DNA of 64,000 nucleotides from Coriolopsis trogii (Eukaryota; Basidiomycota; Agaricomycetes; Polyporales; Polyporaceae), in assembly GCA_020543525.1 (NCBI GenBank), contig JAHYIO010000004.1, positions 2,455,096-2,519,095 of the forward strand. The letters run 5' to 3'. Position 1 is the stretch's first letter, and the number at the start of each line of letters is the position of its first letter. Made by a program: the position numbers and the translations under genes. The notes under the pieces are model-generated. The model searched no databases, was not told the origin of the DNA, and saw only the letters and a program-made list of their open reading frames with translations. Shown here piece by piece: positions 35,606 through 47,762 of this stretch.

Positions 35606-36518
35606 ACTAACATCGAGGCGGGGGCGACTGGGAGTGGTGGGAGGTTGATCTCAACGTGGGATGATGTCGGGCTGCATGGGAGATATCGGCGAGATCCCTG
35701 AGGATTGGCGTCAGGTGAGTGGGAAGCTGGTCAAAGGTTGATTCCGAACACAGCCCGCATCCAGGCGGAACCCAAGTTTGGCACCAGTGTGTCGGAGAGA
35801 ACACCAAATATCCACGGCCAGTACAAAGTACGTGTCATATCTCTGCACGCCTGAACGGAATTGCAGTGGCGATTTGCAGTCTTTGCGCAGTCCTGAGGCA
35901 GTGATGATGAAGAGCTCGTGTCACAAGAGATATAGAGTCAAGACTAGGAATTAACCCTAACCTGTGCCCCCGCGCCGCGGCTATTGCTGGCGCCGCACGC
36001 AGGGAGGATGAAGACCGAAGGGTAGGTACCGAGTGTGCTGTTCTCACCAGCGACGCCCGCGAGAGGACTCCAGCACGCACTGCCCGTCATGGATCCGAGC
36101 GGACGACAGCCAAGGTTCGAGGTTCGCTCCGTGTATAGCATTGTGCAGCTACCTAAGGGAACACACGGAGACTAAAGAGCGTCCGTACGAGAAACTGTCC
36201 ATCGAAGATCGTTGAAGGGTGAAAAGAAAGCGGTCGGAAAAGAAGGAAGAACGCCCTCGGATGCTCCGCCGCCTCTCGAAGGTGGAGAGGAGGCGCGGAG
36301 CGGAGGTCGGCACAGCACAGCGCGGCGGGCAGTCGGGACTGCTGGTCGTGTGTGTGTGTGGGGGGTGCGTGTGCCGGGGAGCCGGAAAGTTGCTAGTGTG
36401 TGTACGTGTGCCTAAACCCTATCCCAAAGTGAAGTAGAACGCAGCCAGAGTCCGTGTCCGAGACAAGCAGAACAAGAGACGGGAGGGGGAGAGCGAGAGC
36501 GACGGGCGGCGAGCGCGC
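35606..36518. other. Intergenic
   Basis: 900 bases upstream of the F-box-WD40 gene and downstream of the secreted-protein gene. Contains a GT-rich microsatellite near 36347-36375. No coding region supported. Confidence 0.45.
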
Positions 36519-37605
36519 TCAGTGCGAGAGGCTGACGACGCCGGACTGGGAGAGGCCGCTGATCTGGGTGATCTGCTCGAACTGCTCGGTCACCTGGACC
36601 TGGGTGACGTCGACGACTTGGATGATCGAGGAGAGCATCTGGATGATGATCTCCTCGACGTTGCGCGAGGAGAGCTGCTGGGAGATGACTTGCCGCACGA
36701 ACTCTTGGTCGCTGTATGCGGAGAGAGGAGGGCGTCAGCTGCCGCGTGGGCGGTGGGAGGGATAGAGCGCTGCTTACATGTCGACGCCGATGACCTGTAC
36801 TTGCTGGACGACGTTCACGATGTCTTGCGACTGGCTGTGGAGCAAGCGCGTCAGCTGCATGGACGTGTGCGCGACAGGGAGGGAGCGGAGACTCACATCA
36901 CGCGGCGGTTGTTACGGCGGCTGTTGGTCTGCGAGATGACAAGAGTCTTGACGATGTTCTGGACGATGACGACTTCTCCTGCGTGCGAACGCCTATGGGG
37001 AGATTCGTGAGCACACTGTAGCAGGGGGATGAGGCAGGCCGACGTACCAGTTGGAGGAGATCTTGCCGCCGATGGAACGCAGGATGTCGATGATGTCCTG
37101 TGGCAGGAAGTCGCTGAGGTCGATCGAGTTCGAGTTCGAGTTGTCGTCGTTGTTGTTGTCGTCGTTGCGGTCGTTGTTGTTGTCGTCCTTGTTGCTGTCG
37201 TCGTTCGAGTTCGAGTCCGTCGAGTTCGAGCTTGAGTTGTTGTAGTCGGTCGAGTTCGAGTCGCTGCCGGACGAGACGGTGCTGTTCCCGTCCGGGGCCA
37301 GGTAGTACGTGTTGTCCGAGTCGCTGCTACCGCTCACGTCCGTGCTGTTCTTGTCCGACGACGTGCTGTTGGACGCGCCGCTGACGTCGGTGCTGTTGGA
37401 CGACGTGCTGTTCGAGGCGTTGTCGCGGAGAGCGAGTGCGCTCGGGATGTGGACCCTGGCGGGACCGAGAATGCGGATCAGCATGGGAGTTCTAGAACGA
37501 GTCCGGGGGGAGGTGGGTGAGGACGTACCATGGGGTGGGGCGTGCGACGACCGAGGTCGCGAGCACGGAGAGGACGATAGCGGCTGCGCCAAAGATGCGG
37601 ACCAT
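36519..37605 (-). CDS. Secreted protein with Asn/Ser/Thr/Asp-rich region, unknown function
   Basis: Five exons on the minus strand (37529-37605, 37048-37455, 36897-36992, 36778-36834, 36519-36711) give 276 residues. It starts with a clear signal peptide (MVRIFGAAAIVLSVLATSVVA). Residues ~40-140 are a low-complexity tract in which NST and related N-glycosylation sequons recur, passing into runs of Asp and Asn. The C-terminal ~130 residues are a hydrophobic, Gln/Val/Ile-rich helical region (VVIVQNIVKTLVIS; EEIIIQMLSSIIQVV; QVTEQFEQITQISGLS). No known domain was recognised. A heavily glycosylated wall or secreted protein is a reasonable inference. All introns have GT-AG ends and keep phase. Confidence 0.8.
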
Positions 37606-39231
37606 GGTGGCTGAGAACGGAGACTGGACTGGTGTGAATGAAGTCGAACGAAGGTCGAACGGTGGGCGGACACTGGCTGGCAGGTGAAAAGGGGTAGGTG
37701 AAGCAACTGGGCTCAGAAAGGAAGGAAGAGGGTTTCCGGTACCCTGTAAGATGGACGATGAACGACGAACAGTAACTCTGAAGGAGCGCGGCTGGAGTTC
37801 TCAGGTCGGAAAGCCCCCGGGCTTTATACTCTGGTCGAGGCTGCGGCTAAGCGAGTCTGGCGTTGTATCTCACAGGACGGTTCGGACGCGGACCCGGCGG
37901 AGTGGACGATGTGTCACGCGGGACCCGGGGCCATGGTAGATGGCCGTTCTGTGGGCACGGTGGTGGCGGGCGTTGGCAACCCAAGAGGCCGACAGAAACT
38001 GTCTGTTCGAAAGACGACGTCGAGCGTGAGCGCACGCGTAACCATCTTGATGAGAACCCGATCGGCACTTGCATTTTTGTCGAAGGGTGCTCACTCGAAG
38101 GTGTCGACAGATCATAGCTCGAGTGACAAGTAATCAATGATTCGCAGTGGCAAGACCTCCGCACACCGTCTGTTTGAGCGAGCTCGAGGGCGACAGAGGT
38201 TGTGGACAGACGAGTCGGGAAGTTCCGCCGAGAAGGCCGGGGCTAGTGCAAAAACGCCTAGCGCCGAAAAGGATCAGCGGAATCGCACCTACATCTCTCC
38301 GCCGGACGAGTGTCCTGAGAAAAGTGTGTTCTACAGAATGGAGAAGTCAGAACGTGCTCTGGTTGCTAGTCCTCCAGCCCCGACGACACCGAGGGGATAC
38401 GCACCTCACGGCATAGTCGTCACCTTCGCCTGATGTTGCCTCACATTCTCTGCTAATTACCACTGTCCTGGCTTGATCGTCGCCCCCCGAAGTTTAGCTC
38501 TCTGCGACTTGGGTCGGAAATCACGCCTTCGTTTGTCTGATGGCTCTCTCGGGGACGTCGAAACGTGGAAGAAGCCTGCGGAGGCGGCCGTAAGCGAGTC
38601 GAGGGTAGACTGGTCGAGGAACAAGCTCGCTGGTCCGATCATCGCCTGGTGTTACTTTGACAGCCATGCGCGCGACCTGTCTGTTTACACAATCGGGACG
38701 TCCTATTGCGCATGGGCTTAGACGGACGGTTCTGTTCCTCACCTGTACAGTCGATATGCGAAAAAAGAGGGACTAGGGCGTGAAGTCACCGGTCAGGTCA
38801 TATGTCATACATGGATTGTGCGAGATAGAACATGTGTTCGCCGTCGGAACGTACCATTGTCGACCATAGACTCGAGGCTAAGAGGGAGAGGTATTGGACG
38901 AGCTTGAGGCGTCTAGGGTGGGGCAAAATGGGAAGAGAGCACGCGTGCGGAGGGTAGACGAGGGAGTGTGGCGGATGTTGGCTGGAAGTGAACGGGCGAC
39001 GAGGGAACTGTAGGGTGCTCATCTATATGGACTTGCTGGCATGTGCTTGGGAACGTGGTGCGCGAGAGTATGAAGGCCCGCGCTGGGAGGGCAAAGTGCT
39101 TGAAAGGAGCGGAAGAAACATGGAGATCGTATCGGTCGAAGTCATGAGTGTAAACAGTCGCGGAGTGGTGTGTGGTGGGATGGTAATAGAGGAGACAGCA
39201 ACAGCGCCAAATGCAAGAAGTCTGGGAAGAG
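37606..39231. other. Intergenic, no feature recognised
   Basis: 1.6 kb upstream of the secreted-protein gene. Short frames on both strands but no family match, repeat or RNA gene. Confidence 0.4.
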
Positions 39232-39237
39232 CAGCGA

Positions 39238-40058
39238 CAGGACCCCTGATAATATTGTTCAAGGCCTGATCACAAAATCGGCCATTTCCTCACTTTTGGT
39301 CCGCACATCCCACCTTCCTATTTGGGCCAGATTGGTCCGCACATGCGACAGGCTTCATTAAGCGCCTATGTTTGGTCCGCACATCGCGTTTGGCTTCAAT
39401 ACGCTTGTTACCCCCGCGTTTCCGCCCCCAACATGCATACGGACAACTGCCTAGAAATCAGTGCAGACCTCACTAGCTACTCTGTATACTCACTCACATT
39501 GTCTCCACTGTACCGTCTCTTTTTGACCAGAATTCTTGACATTATGTAGTCTCCACACCGGCCTTCCGAAGGAAGGTAGCTAGGTACATATAATACAGAC
39601 TTAGCCATGAGCTGCTACCGAATATCTGCGCCTTTAGATAGTCAGTCTCCCACCACCTCCTCTACATACTCTTTCTTTTTGGGGCGAACCTCATGTTAAG
39701 TATGGCAGACAGCATAGCATTGATTTCACCGTCATTTGCTATGGTCAGACTATAGAGAAGTTGATAATATTGAAGCCCCGACCAACCAGGGCATAGGTGA
39801 GTTGCAAACTCCGATTACAACATATACAAGCTGGATGTAAAGACAAGGGTGCGGCCGCCGGCAGATTGAGGGTAGGCGCTGGTCCGCACATAGAACCGGC
39901 ATCGAGCGTCTCCGGACACTCTGGTCCGCACATTTGGTCTGGCGTTGCAACCCATTTGGGTCACTTTTGGTCCGTATGTGAGCTGGCCTCACCCCACCAA
40001 AACCTCGATTTTGGTCCGCACCGCGATCAGGCATATGACAGTATTATCAGGGGTCCTG
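39238..40058. mobile_element. Non-autonomous DNA transposon with terminal inverted repeats
   Basis: 821 bp. The ends CAGGACCCCTGATAATA are perfect inverted repeats for 17 bp and match at about 28 of 34 positions (39238-39271 and 40025-40058). The sequence CAGCGA directly flanks both ends (39232-39237, 40059-40064), a 6-bp target-site duplication. No transposase frame is present, so it is a MITE-like passenger of another element. The motif TGGTCCGCACAT recurs near both ends. The CAGG terminus is hAT-like, but hAT elements make 8-bp duplications, so the superfamily is open. It sits 189 bp upstream of the SOD2 start codon. Confidence 0.82.
39297..40023 (+). repeat. Subterminal TGGTCCGCACAT repeats inside the transposon
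   Basis: Seven copies in the same orientation at 39297, 39333, 39373, 39880, 39922, 39968 and 40012. The first five are exact over 12 bp, the last two are variants. They cluster in the left 100 bp and right 150 bp of the element, as transposase-binding subterminal repeats do in some DNA transposons. Confidence 0.8.
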
Positions 40059-40247
40059 CAGCGACGATGGGAAGCTATTACACTTGCCGTACTCGAGGAG
40101 GAGGAACGTCCGAGAAGGTTAGAGTCGTCGGCCGCATTCGGACATGTTCGTCATGGCCACGTGATGTGCGTCATAGCTCGGCAAAGTCTCCCGCGTATAT
40201 ATCCATCCCTCCTCGTCCTCCTCCTCCTCGCACTCATCCAGCTCGCC

Positions 40248-41075
40248 ATGTCTGTGCTCTCTGCTGTCACTCGCTCTGCTACTCGCGCTGCATTCCGTCC
40301 GCGGTCAGCGGCCGCACTCTCGCTCTCGGCCCGCGGCGTCCACTCTCTGCCCAAGCTCGATTACAGCTATGACGTCCGTCTCTCTTCCACGCATCTCCTC
40401 GCGTTCTCATGCTCACCCCGTCTCTAGGCCCTCGAGCCGCACATCTCAGGCAAGATCATGGAGCTCCACCACTCAAAACATCACCAGGCATACGTCAACG
40501 GCCTCAACGCCGCCGAAGAGGCCTACGCCAAGGCGCCCTCCCCCAAGGACCAGATCCGCCTCCAGTCCGCACTCAAGTTCAACGGCGGCGGCCACATCAA
40601 CCACTCCCTCTTCTGGAAGAACCTCGCTCCCCAGTCCGCCGGTGGAGGTCAGCTCAGCCAAGGCCCTTTGAAGGATGCCCTCGAGGCCGACTTTGGCAGC
40701 GTCGATGGTCAGTCTCTCGCCTCTCTCTCCGAACAACACTCACAGCCCCTCCAGCGTTCAAGAAGAAGATGAACTCCGTTACAGCCGCCATCCAGGGCTC
40801 CGGCTGGGGCTGGCTCGGCTACAACCCAGACACCAAGAAGCTCGAGATCGTCACCACCGCCAACCAGGACCCGCTCCTCACCCACGTCCCCATCATCGGT
40901 ATCGACATTTGGGAGCACGCGTTCTACCTCCAGTACCACAACGTCAAGGCAGACGTGAGTCTGACTCCCTCTCCTTCTCCGTCCGCGTGCTCATCTCCCA
41001 CAGTACTTGTCCGCCATCTGGAACGTCATCAACTTCAAGGAGGCCGAACGCCGCTTCCTCGAGGCCAGCAAGTAG
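40248..41075 (+). CDS. SOD2: Mitochondrial manganese superoxide dismutase
   Basis: Four exons (40248-40373, 40428-40707, 40755-40954, 41004-41075) give 225 residues. The first ~30 residues are rich in Arg, Ser and Ala without acidic residues, a mitochondrial targeting peptide, before the mature start [17 protein letters not shown]. Metal ligands are visible: His56 in [11 protein letters not shown], His in [11 protein letters not shown], and Asp and His in [10 protein letters not shown]. The Gly/Gln pattern (GSGWGWLGY) fits Mn rather than Fe use. It converts superoxide to peroxide and oxygen in the matrix. The promoter is short because a transposon ends 189 bp upstream; a CACGTG box and a GCGTCAT motif lie at 40156-40175, outside the transposon. 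Confidence 0.95.
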
Positions 41076-41350
41076 AATCGGTGGTCGGAACACGGATAGA
41101 CGATGCTATGGACCCACGCATGTACTGTAGACAACTCTTCCATGTATGCTACATCTCGTTATACTACTGTGCGAGCGTGACTTGACGGAGCCCATATGGG
41201 CGCCTATCAATCTCCGTTTTCATTGTCGACCGTCCTCTCCTTCCCTCTCTCGCTCTCTCTCTCTCCTCGTCCATCTCTGCCTCTCGCTTTGCTTCTCACT
41301 CGGAGATCGTCTAGCACAGTCGTCGACGGCGACCTCGCACGTCTGCGCAC

Positions 41351-43681
41351 ATGTCTCAGCTCGACCTCCACTCCCGGGATCGCATCGCATCCTTTCCAGA
41401 CGATCCGCACGCTCACTTGGCCCCGGATCGTCGCGTCGATACCCTCACCCAGAACTGGAGACATGCGAGCCACCCGCCCAACGGCCGTCTCGCTCTCGAG
41501 GAGGTCAGGATCCACTCTGCCGATGCCCTCGACGTTCTCGCCCGCTCTCTGCGCGATGGCCCGAGCCTCCATGGTGCGGAAGCCCTCGGCATACTCGCTC
41601 AGTCCTTGCGGAATACGAGGGGCGTCCGAGGGCAGCTCATGGACGCCGACGAAGACTATCCGATGGATCTCGACGATGATCAAGGCCACGGCGCAGATGC
41701 GCACAACGCCCCCTCCAGCTCCGCCACCCCCCGCCTCCGCAAGATCACCGTCGAGATCTCCCCCGACGAGCTCTCCCCCACGTTCCCCACCTCCGCCCTC
41801 CTCGACGTCTACGCGATCTCCTCCACCACCCTCACCCACCTCCACCTCACCTACACCGAGCACCTCCTCGCCCACGACGCCCGCATCTCCCGCATGTCCC
41901 TCTCCCTCCCCGTCCTCACCCACCTCATCCTCTCCGACGTCGGCCCCCGCGGCTGCGAGCTCCTCCGTGACCTCAAGGTCCAGCTCCAGGAGGTCGAGGT
42001 CGACTTTGACGACGCCTGGGTCACCGCCATCATCTGCGACTCCTTCTCCCCCAAGCACCACCAGGCCGCCGTCGTCCCCGAGCTCGCCAACGGCCAGCCC
42101 TCCGGCCTCCCCACTCCCGCACCTACGCCCGCCACGACCCCCGCCGTGCCCCCGGGCTACTACGGCATCCTCCCCGACCCCGTCCCGCTCCTCGCGCACT
42201 CCATGGCCAGCCTCAAGACGCTCCGCGCGAGCAACGCCGTGATCGTCACCGTCGCGGACAAGCTCCGGTACCCCGCCGTCCGCACCCTCGCGCTCCGCAT
42301 CGCCGGCGTGCCCACCGTCACCCCGCTCGTGCACGCGTTCCCGGCCGTCGCGGACATGTACGTGTACACGCCGTACGACGGCTGTGGGATCCGCGCGCCG
42401 TCGGCCAGCCCGTTCCCGTCCCCGATCCCCGCTATCCCGCTCCCGTTCGAGCCGGCGGGTCCGGGCGGGGACGAGGACGAGGACGGGAGCGAGGCGTCGG
42501 GCGTGTCGTCGCCGCCGCCCTCGAGCGACGTCGGCTCTCCGCCCCAGTCGCCCGTCCCCGCGCACGCCCACGCGCATGCGCATAGGAAGAGGAAGCTGCG
42601 CCCGCCGATGCCGTACATCCACGCGACGCGCGACGCGAACCGGACGTCGCAGCTGTACTCGTCCTTTCCGCCGCTGTCGGTCGTGCGCGGGTTCGCGCCG
42701 GGGCTGTACGCCCTCGGCTTGACGTGTGCGGTGCGGCACCTGGAGATCGGCGCGCTGACGCCGCCGAGCGTGGGCGGGCACGAGGCGGTCGCGGTCAGGA
42801 AGCTGTTGGCGGACACCATGCCGCCGAGCGTCAGCTTGGGCTTGGGGAGGGGGTGGTGGGCGCCTGGTACGTTTGGGCCGCGGGGGAGGGGCAGGAGGAA
42901 GGGGGGCAGGGAGAGGGACGGGCTCCGGACGATCTTTGGTGGGGAGGGGGGAGGGGGTGGGCAGCTGCTTGGGGAGGGGAGCTTGAGGCAGGTCGCTGAT
43001 GGCGGGCAGCACGGGCGGGCGCAGGGTCAGGGACAGGTGCAGGGCTTGGTCCGCCCGGCGGCGTGGACGGGTGTCAGCGAGCTCGTCGTCCGAGTCGAGG
43101 AGCCCGGACGGTGGCGGGACGTCACGGTGAGTCGTTCGAGTCCGTCCGCGGGTCGTGTGTGTGTGTGTGCTCACGGGCGTATGGTGAGCTAGCGCGACGT
43201 CCTCGCGATGCTGCGGCCGCTCGCGGACTCGCTCTCGACGTTCATCCTGCACTGGGACCGCACGTCTGTCCCGTTCGACCGGATACCCCTCGACGACGAC
43301 GACGACGACGACGACGGGAGCGACGGGAGCGAGGACGACGGAGATGGAGACCCGGACGCGATGGAGACCGAGACCGAGAGGGGCAGGCCGGACGGCGACT
43401 CTCCCGCGTCAAAGCCGACGCGCCCGCGCCGACCGTCGGTCGCCTCGCGCGAGGAGGCGTTTGCGCAGCGCGTCGCGGAGCAGATGCCCCTCCTCCGCTA
43501 CTTTCTCCTCGAGATCGTGCACGACGTGCCGGACGCGCCCGGCGCGCGCGCGTGCGAGAGGCGGTACTGGCGCGTGGACAGGAGCGAGGAGTGGTTGTGC
43601 CTCGACCAGCTCAGCGAGGCGGACGCGAGGGTCGTGTTGGACACCGAGGGGCTCAGCTTCGAGGATCGGGTGCGGTATTGA
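41351..43681 (+). CDS. Large agaricomycete protein of unknown function, LRR-like
   Basis: Two exons (41351-43126, 43193-43681) give 754 residues. Leucine-rich stretches (LLDVYAISSTTLTHLHLTY; LPVLTHLILSDVGPRGCELL; KLRYPAVRTLALRIAGV) resemble the LRR-like backs of basidiomycete F-box proteins, but no F-box is seen at the N-terminus. A Pro/Ser-rich linker with an acidic patch (~380-420), a His-Ala repeat, a Gly/Arg-rich segment (~510-570) and a run of eight Asp (about 43291-43315) are low-complexity. Codon use is strongly GC-ending, which leaves long open shadow frames on the other strand. Function unknown. The intron carries a GT repeat. Confidence 0.75.
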
Positions 43682-44029
43682 GGGCGGGGCGGGTGCGTGC
43701 TTGCGCAGTGCGAGTACTGTTCGCGCTTCTCGTTCGTTTTGTCTCCTGTACGTTCGTCTTGGACTCTGTTGTCCGCAAAGCTTTCATTGTCTGTATCGCT
43801 ATCATCTGTAATCGTGCTACGGTCGCTCTAATTGTTCTCATCGAATACACGTTGTACCTGTCCATGCGCGTGCTGTGTCTTGTTCTCCGAGGATTCTCGT
43901 TGGTCGCGCCAACATCCACTTCTCTGTACCAGCCCAGATCACCGACCATGGACGGCGCACGGACGCGTCATCACCTCCTGAGGAGCGTCCGCATCAACGC
44001 GAACTTGTCGCCACCCTCGACTTGACGCC
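43682..44029. other. Convergent intergenic spacer
   Basis: Between the stop codons of the large unknown protein and the HNH gene. Nothing else was recognised. Confidence 0.5.
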
Positions 44030-45403
44030 CTACCCCCCTTCTCTCATTCGCTTAACGACGTCGCTGGCGGCGGTAGCGGAGGTCAACTGCAAGGCCCTCA
44101 GAGCACGGCTCAGCTCGTACGCCGCGTTCGGTTCGGTCATGACCGCAATATCGTCGGTGTCTCTATACAACTCACGGAGAACTTCCACCGCGCCCGACAT
44201 ATGGGCGATCTTTGCGCAGGCAGCGTGGAGTGCAATGATTCGGGGGTCGGGACGGGGTATTGGCTCGCCCTTGGGGGAGGTACCGGTTCTGAAATGGACG
44301 ACTTGAGGTTGGAAGTCGATCTTGTGGCGGACACTTTCGTGAAGACAGACATGGTAAGTATCGGGTATGACCTCATCGTGTGCATCCTGATCGCAATGCA
44401 TTTAAAACGTGGATCATCACAAGGCAACTCCCAAGAGGCAACTCACCTTTGCCGGGGTTAACCACATGTCGAGCTCGTCGAACAAGTAATGCGGATCCGT
44501 GCTTGCTGTGAACGCATTTTGGGGGCTGTGGAGGTTGGCTTCACCGAGCACATCGTGCGCGCTGAACCCTCCAAAGCGTTCAATCAGTGCTCCTGCCGTC
44601 TTGACCCACCGGGACTACCGATAACAATAAGGTGAACGTCTTATATAAACCAGGCGTACACACCTTGGCAGGCGAGTCTCCGGCGGTGTTTTCGGGGATT
44701 GACTGGCTGATTATATGCGCGACATTGGTAGATGCCCCCTTTGTAATGTTAGGGACGACGTTAGGAGCTATGTTGTAGGACTTGAGGTCGACCCGTCCAG
44801 TGATGACACAACGATATTCGTCGCGAAGCAAGGTCTGTTGCATGAGGTTTGAAGGTGGAGAATATCATGAGATGTGGAAGTAGACAGAAAAGGAGGTGCA
44901 CTCACGAGAGCACGGAGATGAGATGCAGTGCTCGATGACGGCTGGAGGATGAGTGAATTTTGTGCAGCAGCTTCAAAAGACAAGCGAGGAGTGTACACAG
45001 GAGTGACAGCAGGCGTAGGTCCCTTGGGATTGTAGACTATGAACACATCAGTCGTCGTGGAGGGATGAAAACAGGGGACTCACGTACAGATGCGGATGAG
45101 CCCATGAACATAGAGGGAAGCAAGCACGCCCAACTTCCTGCGCTCCTGTTTGCACTCAAGGATATCGCGCATCAGGGCATCCCGTCCTATCTCGTTCGGA
45201 GCGTAAAGAAGACCATAGCCAAGAACTCTGGCCGCGACAATAGAAGACATCGACTCCAGACTTTCCTCGAAGGGAGGACCGGCCGGAGATTGCTCGAGTA
45301 CTAGACAATGCCCGTAGGCGGTATAAACATCGCTGTTTTGTGGATACGGATTCGCAGGCAGAGGGTGGCCGTGGTCGTGTTTGTCTGCTAGAGTCATAGC
45401 CAT
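44030..45403 (-). CDS. HNH-nuclease-domain protein
   Basis: Five exons on the minus strand (45088-45403, 44906-45036, 44664-44834, 44447-44614, 44030-44386) give 380 residues. Exon 3 holds an HNH_2-like core: LLRDEYRCVITGRVD followed by NVAHIISQSIPEN, where Cys, the His of AHI and downstream residues would coordinate the metal. Exon 4 continues the domain (PQNAFTASTDPHYLFDELDMWL, split here from its exon). This single-domain form is common and multicopy in agaricomycetes; cutting of DNA is possible from the fold but not established. The N-terminal ~150 residues and C-terminal helical region are not recognised. Confidence 0.82.
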
Positions 45404-47388
45404 GAGGAGAAGAGAGAGGTTGTTGGCGGTTGGCCTACTGCATCAGCAAAAATCCCCCTTAAACGAGACATAACGAGCCCTAATAGCCCTTGTAACTTTT
45501 GCGTGGCGATATTGATCCATACACGGCCAAACGGCCATTTGGCAGACTTCTATCAGCCGAGACTTACGAATTGATACCAAATCTCGTAGACCAACAATAT
45601 CATAGCGACTGACAGTCAGAATAAAATATGAGATTCTGGAATGATTTGGATACTGACTTGGATAACAATTTGACACCGCCGGCAGTCCAACATCGGCGGA
45701 AGGCCACGTGTGGGCGCTACGGACTTTGTCTTCCTCCACCCATGCCGCCACAGCTCTCCCGGCTTGTCGCGCGTGCGCGAGATCGACCATCATCGCCTCG
45801 TCGCCTCATAGCAATCAAACAGCGTTCACAATGGCGTCCTCGTTCGCCGTCATGCGTTTTTACGCTTGATTACACTGTTGGCCGCTACGCTCTCAACAAA
45901 CTTGGTGCCATATGGGCTCTCAGCATCATCTTCTCTATACCTTCCTCAGCCATGCCGCGTTCACATACCTATTAACGAGATATCGCACAGAGCGGGAGCT
46001 TTTTGGGATGTGGAGTAGTGTGTTGTATGGCGGTATGTTCCTATATAGCCTGTCTCTAGGTAAATCAGTGCCCCCTCTTCAATTTGACGCCTTCCGGGCG
46101 AGTCCTCCCTGACTGATTTGCAACACGTAGAACTCGAATACAATCACGAACACGATGACTGGACCACATTGTTGGACCGCTGCACAGCATTGCGAGCACT
46201 CCAGCATGCACATGCGAGCGCATATACATGGCGTGTCAGTGAGTTGGTGGCTCCACGTTCCCCTATCTTCACGCTTCTGGTTGCTGGGACTGCTGTCAAG
46301 ACCACCGCTCTCCGTACGTGTCCTTCGTCACCTTTGTTGCTATGAATCGTGTCTGAAAGTGTGAATTGCACTGATAGGTGTCTCGTCTAATCATACAGTC
46401 GGTGAAGTGATCCTGATGCTTGAAAAGCGGCATCTAGTCACGCCGTTTCGACACATCCAACAGTATGTCGTCTTTCCCCTGTACTCAGGAGCGCCCCTTC
46501 ATCATGACCTGCGCCTCGGGGACATTGGAGTCCGCGATCTTTCCATTGTGCATGTGCGGACATGCGTACCTGGTGAGGTTATGAGAGAGATTTGGTGTTC
46601 ATAGGCTTGGATAAACCCTAGGCTTGGGCAGGACCTAATCCTAAATTAGGGTTTAAATATCTCTCTGAACACATAGGGAGTTGCTGAGCATCATACACAG
46701 CAGCCAATCTTCTGCACTTGTAATCCCACAACCGTGCATCAAGTAATATTTTGTAACATGCTACTCTTACTAGTATTATGCAAAGGATTCTGATTGAATT
46801 GAGGGAGAAGTGCTAGCCATTATTTTTCAGTGTTCCTGAGAGCTTAATGTGGAAAAGTAGTTTACTATAATATTGCTAGTATTGTAACACACCTACCGTG
46901 AACAATCCTTCTATGCTTCATTTTAGAATGCTTATTCCAGGCCTTGAACACACAGCTGGCTAGATGATTGGGTTGCACCAGATGCTCCTAGGAACAGACC
47001 ACCTAGAGTATCTCACATCTAGAGAAGATCATTGTCATTATATAGGGTCAGAAAAGCGTACACAGATACGGAGCTTGAAAGGGCTTGTGTGCATGCACTT
47101 AGTAGATTGTTAATTGCATACTTGTAATGCTGCATAGCAAAGTGCTCAAAAGCACTGCAGCTGGGTGTGTAAACTTGGTGGAATCCAGATCAAGCTGAGT
47201 AAATTTTTCTTGAGGGGTGAACAAGCTCCAGACCTGAGGAGCATTTGTTCTGCCACCTCTTTCAGAGTATGACAAGCTTTCAGAAAGCCATTAAATTATC
47301 AAGATATTTACATGGGACTGTGAGGGACATTGGAAAGCAAACCTCTTCAGAGTTGAGAGATACCTTGCCTAAATTTGGTGGTGTGTGA
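45404..47388. other. Subtelomeric gene-poor stretch with possible decayed coding sequence
   Basis: 2 kb. Small plus-strand frames at 45912-46112 and 46407-46604 look protein-like (hydrophobic and Arg-rich segments) but do not join into a recognisable gene. From 46620 the DNA becomes AT-rich. A block at 46612-46665 holds AAACCCTAGG and TTAGGGTTTAAATA, like a block at 48090-48132. Likely old repeat and gene remains. Confidence 0.4.
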
Positions 47389-47590
47389 GGCTGGAGGAGG
47401 CTCACATGTGTGCAGTACAGTACGAGTTGTGCCTATGTGGTGCTGCATTACAAAGGACCTCAAGAGTATGAGGCTTGAGGAAACTCATTGCGTACGGGCC
47501 TCGAGGAGGCTCGCAAGCGTGCAGTGTAGTGCGAATTGCGCGCTTGTGGTGTTGCACTACAGAGGGCCTCGAGGAGGCTCACGCGCGTAT
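47389..47590. repeat. Two diverged tandem copies of a ~110-120-bp unit
   Basis: 47389-47470 and 47503-47580 share the framework GAGGAGGCTC...GTGCAGT...TGGTG.TGCA.TACA.AGG.CCT. Differences are mainly C/T or G/A, and many fall where one copy has CG and the other TG or CA. Confidence 0.65.
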
Positions 47591-47762
47591 GGGACTCGAG
47601 GTTGAGTGTCAAAGGAACAGAATTATAAGAAATTAATATAATACATGCATTGAACTATAATGTTCAGTTCAAGAGTCCAAGTACATGCAATGCGTAGTAG
47701 ATACAGCGTTCAGTCCATGTCCGAGTACATGCGATGCATAGATATAGAATGCCAGTCCGTCC

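Noticed and set aside
41207..43252. 681-codon open frame on the minus strand
   Set aside because: A shadow of the GC-rich gene at 41351-43681. It is extremely Arg/Gly/Val-biased, with no domain and no splice context.
45628..46604. A spliced membrane-protein gene on the plus strand
   Set aside because: The small frames contain plausible peptide stretches but could not be joined by good splice sites into a product resembling any family.
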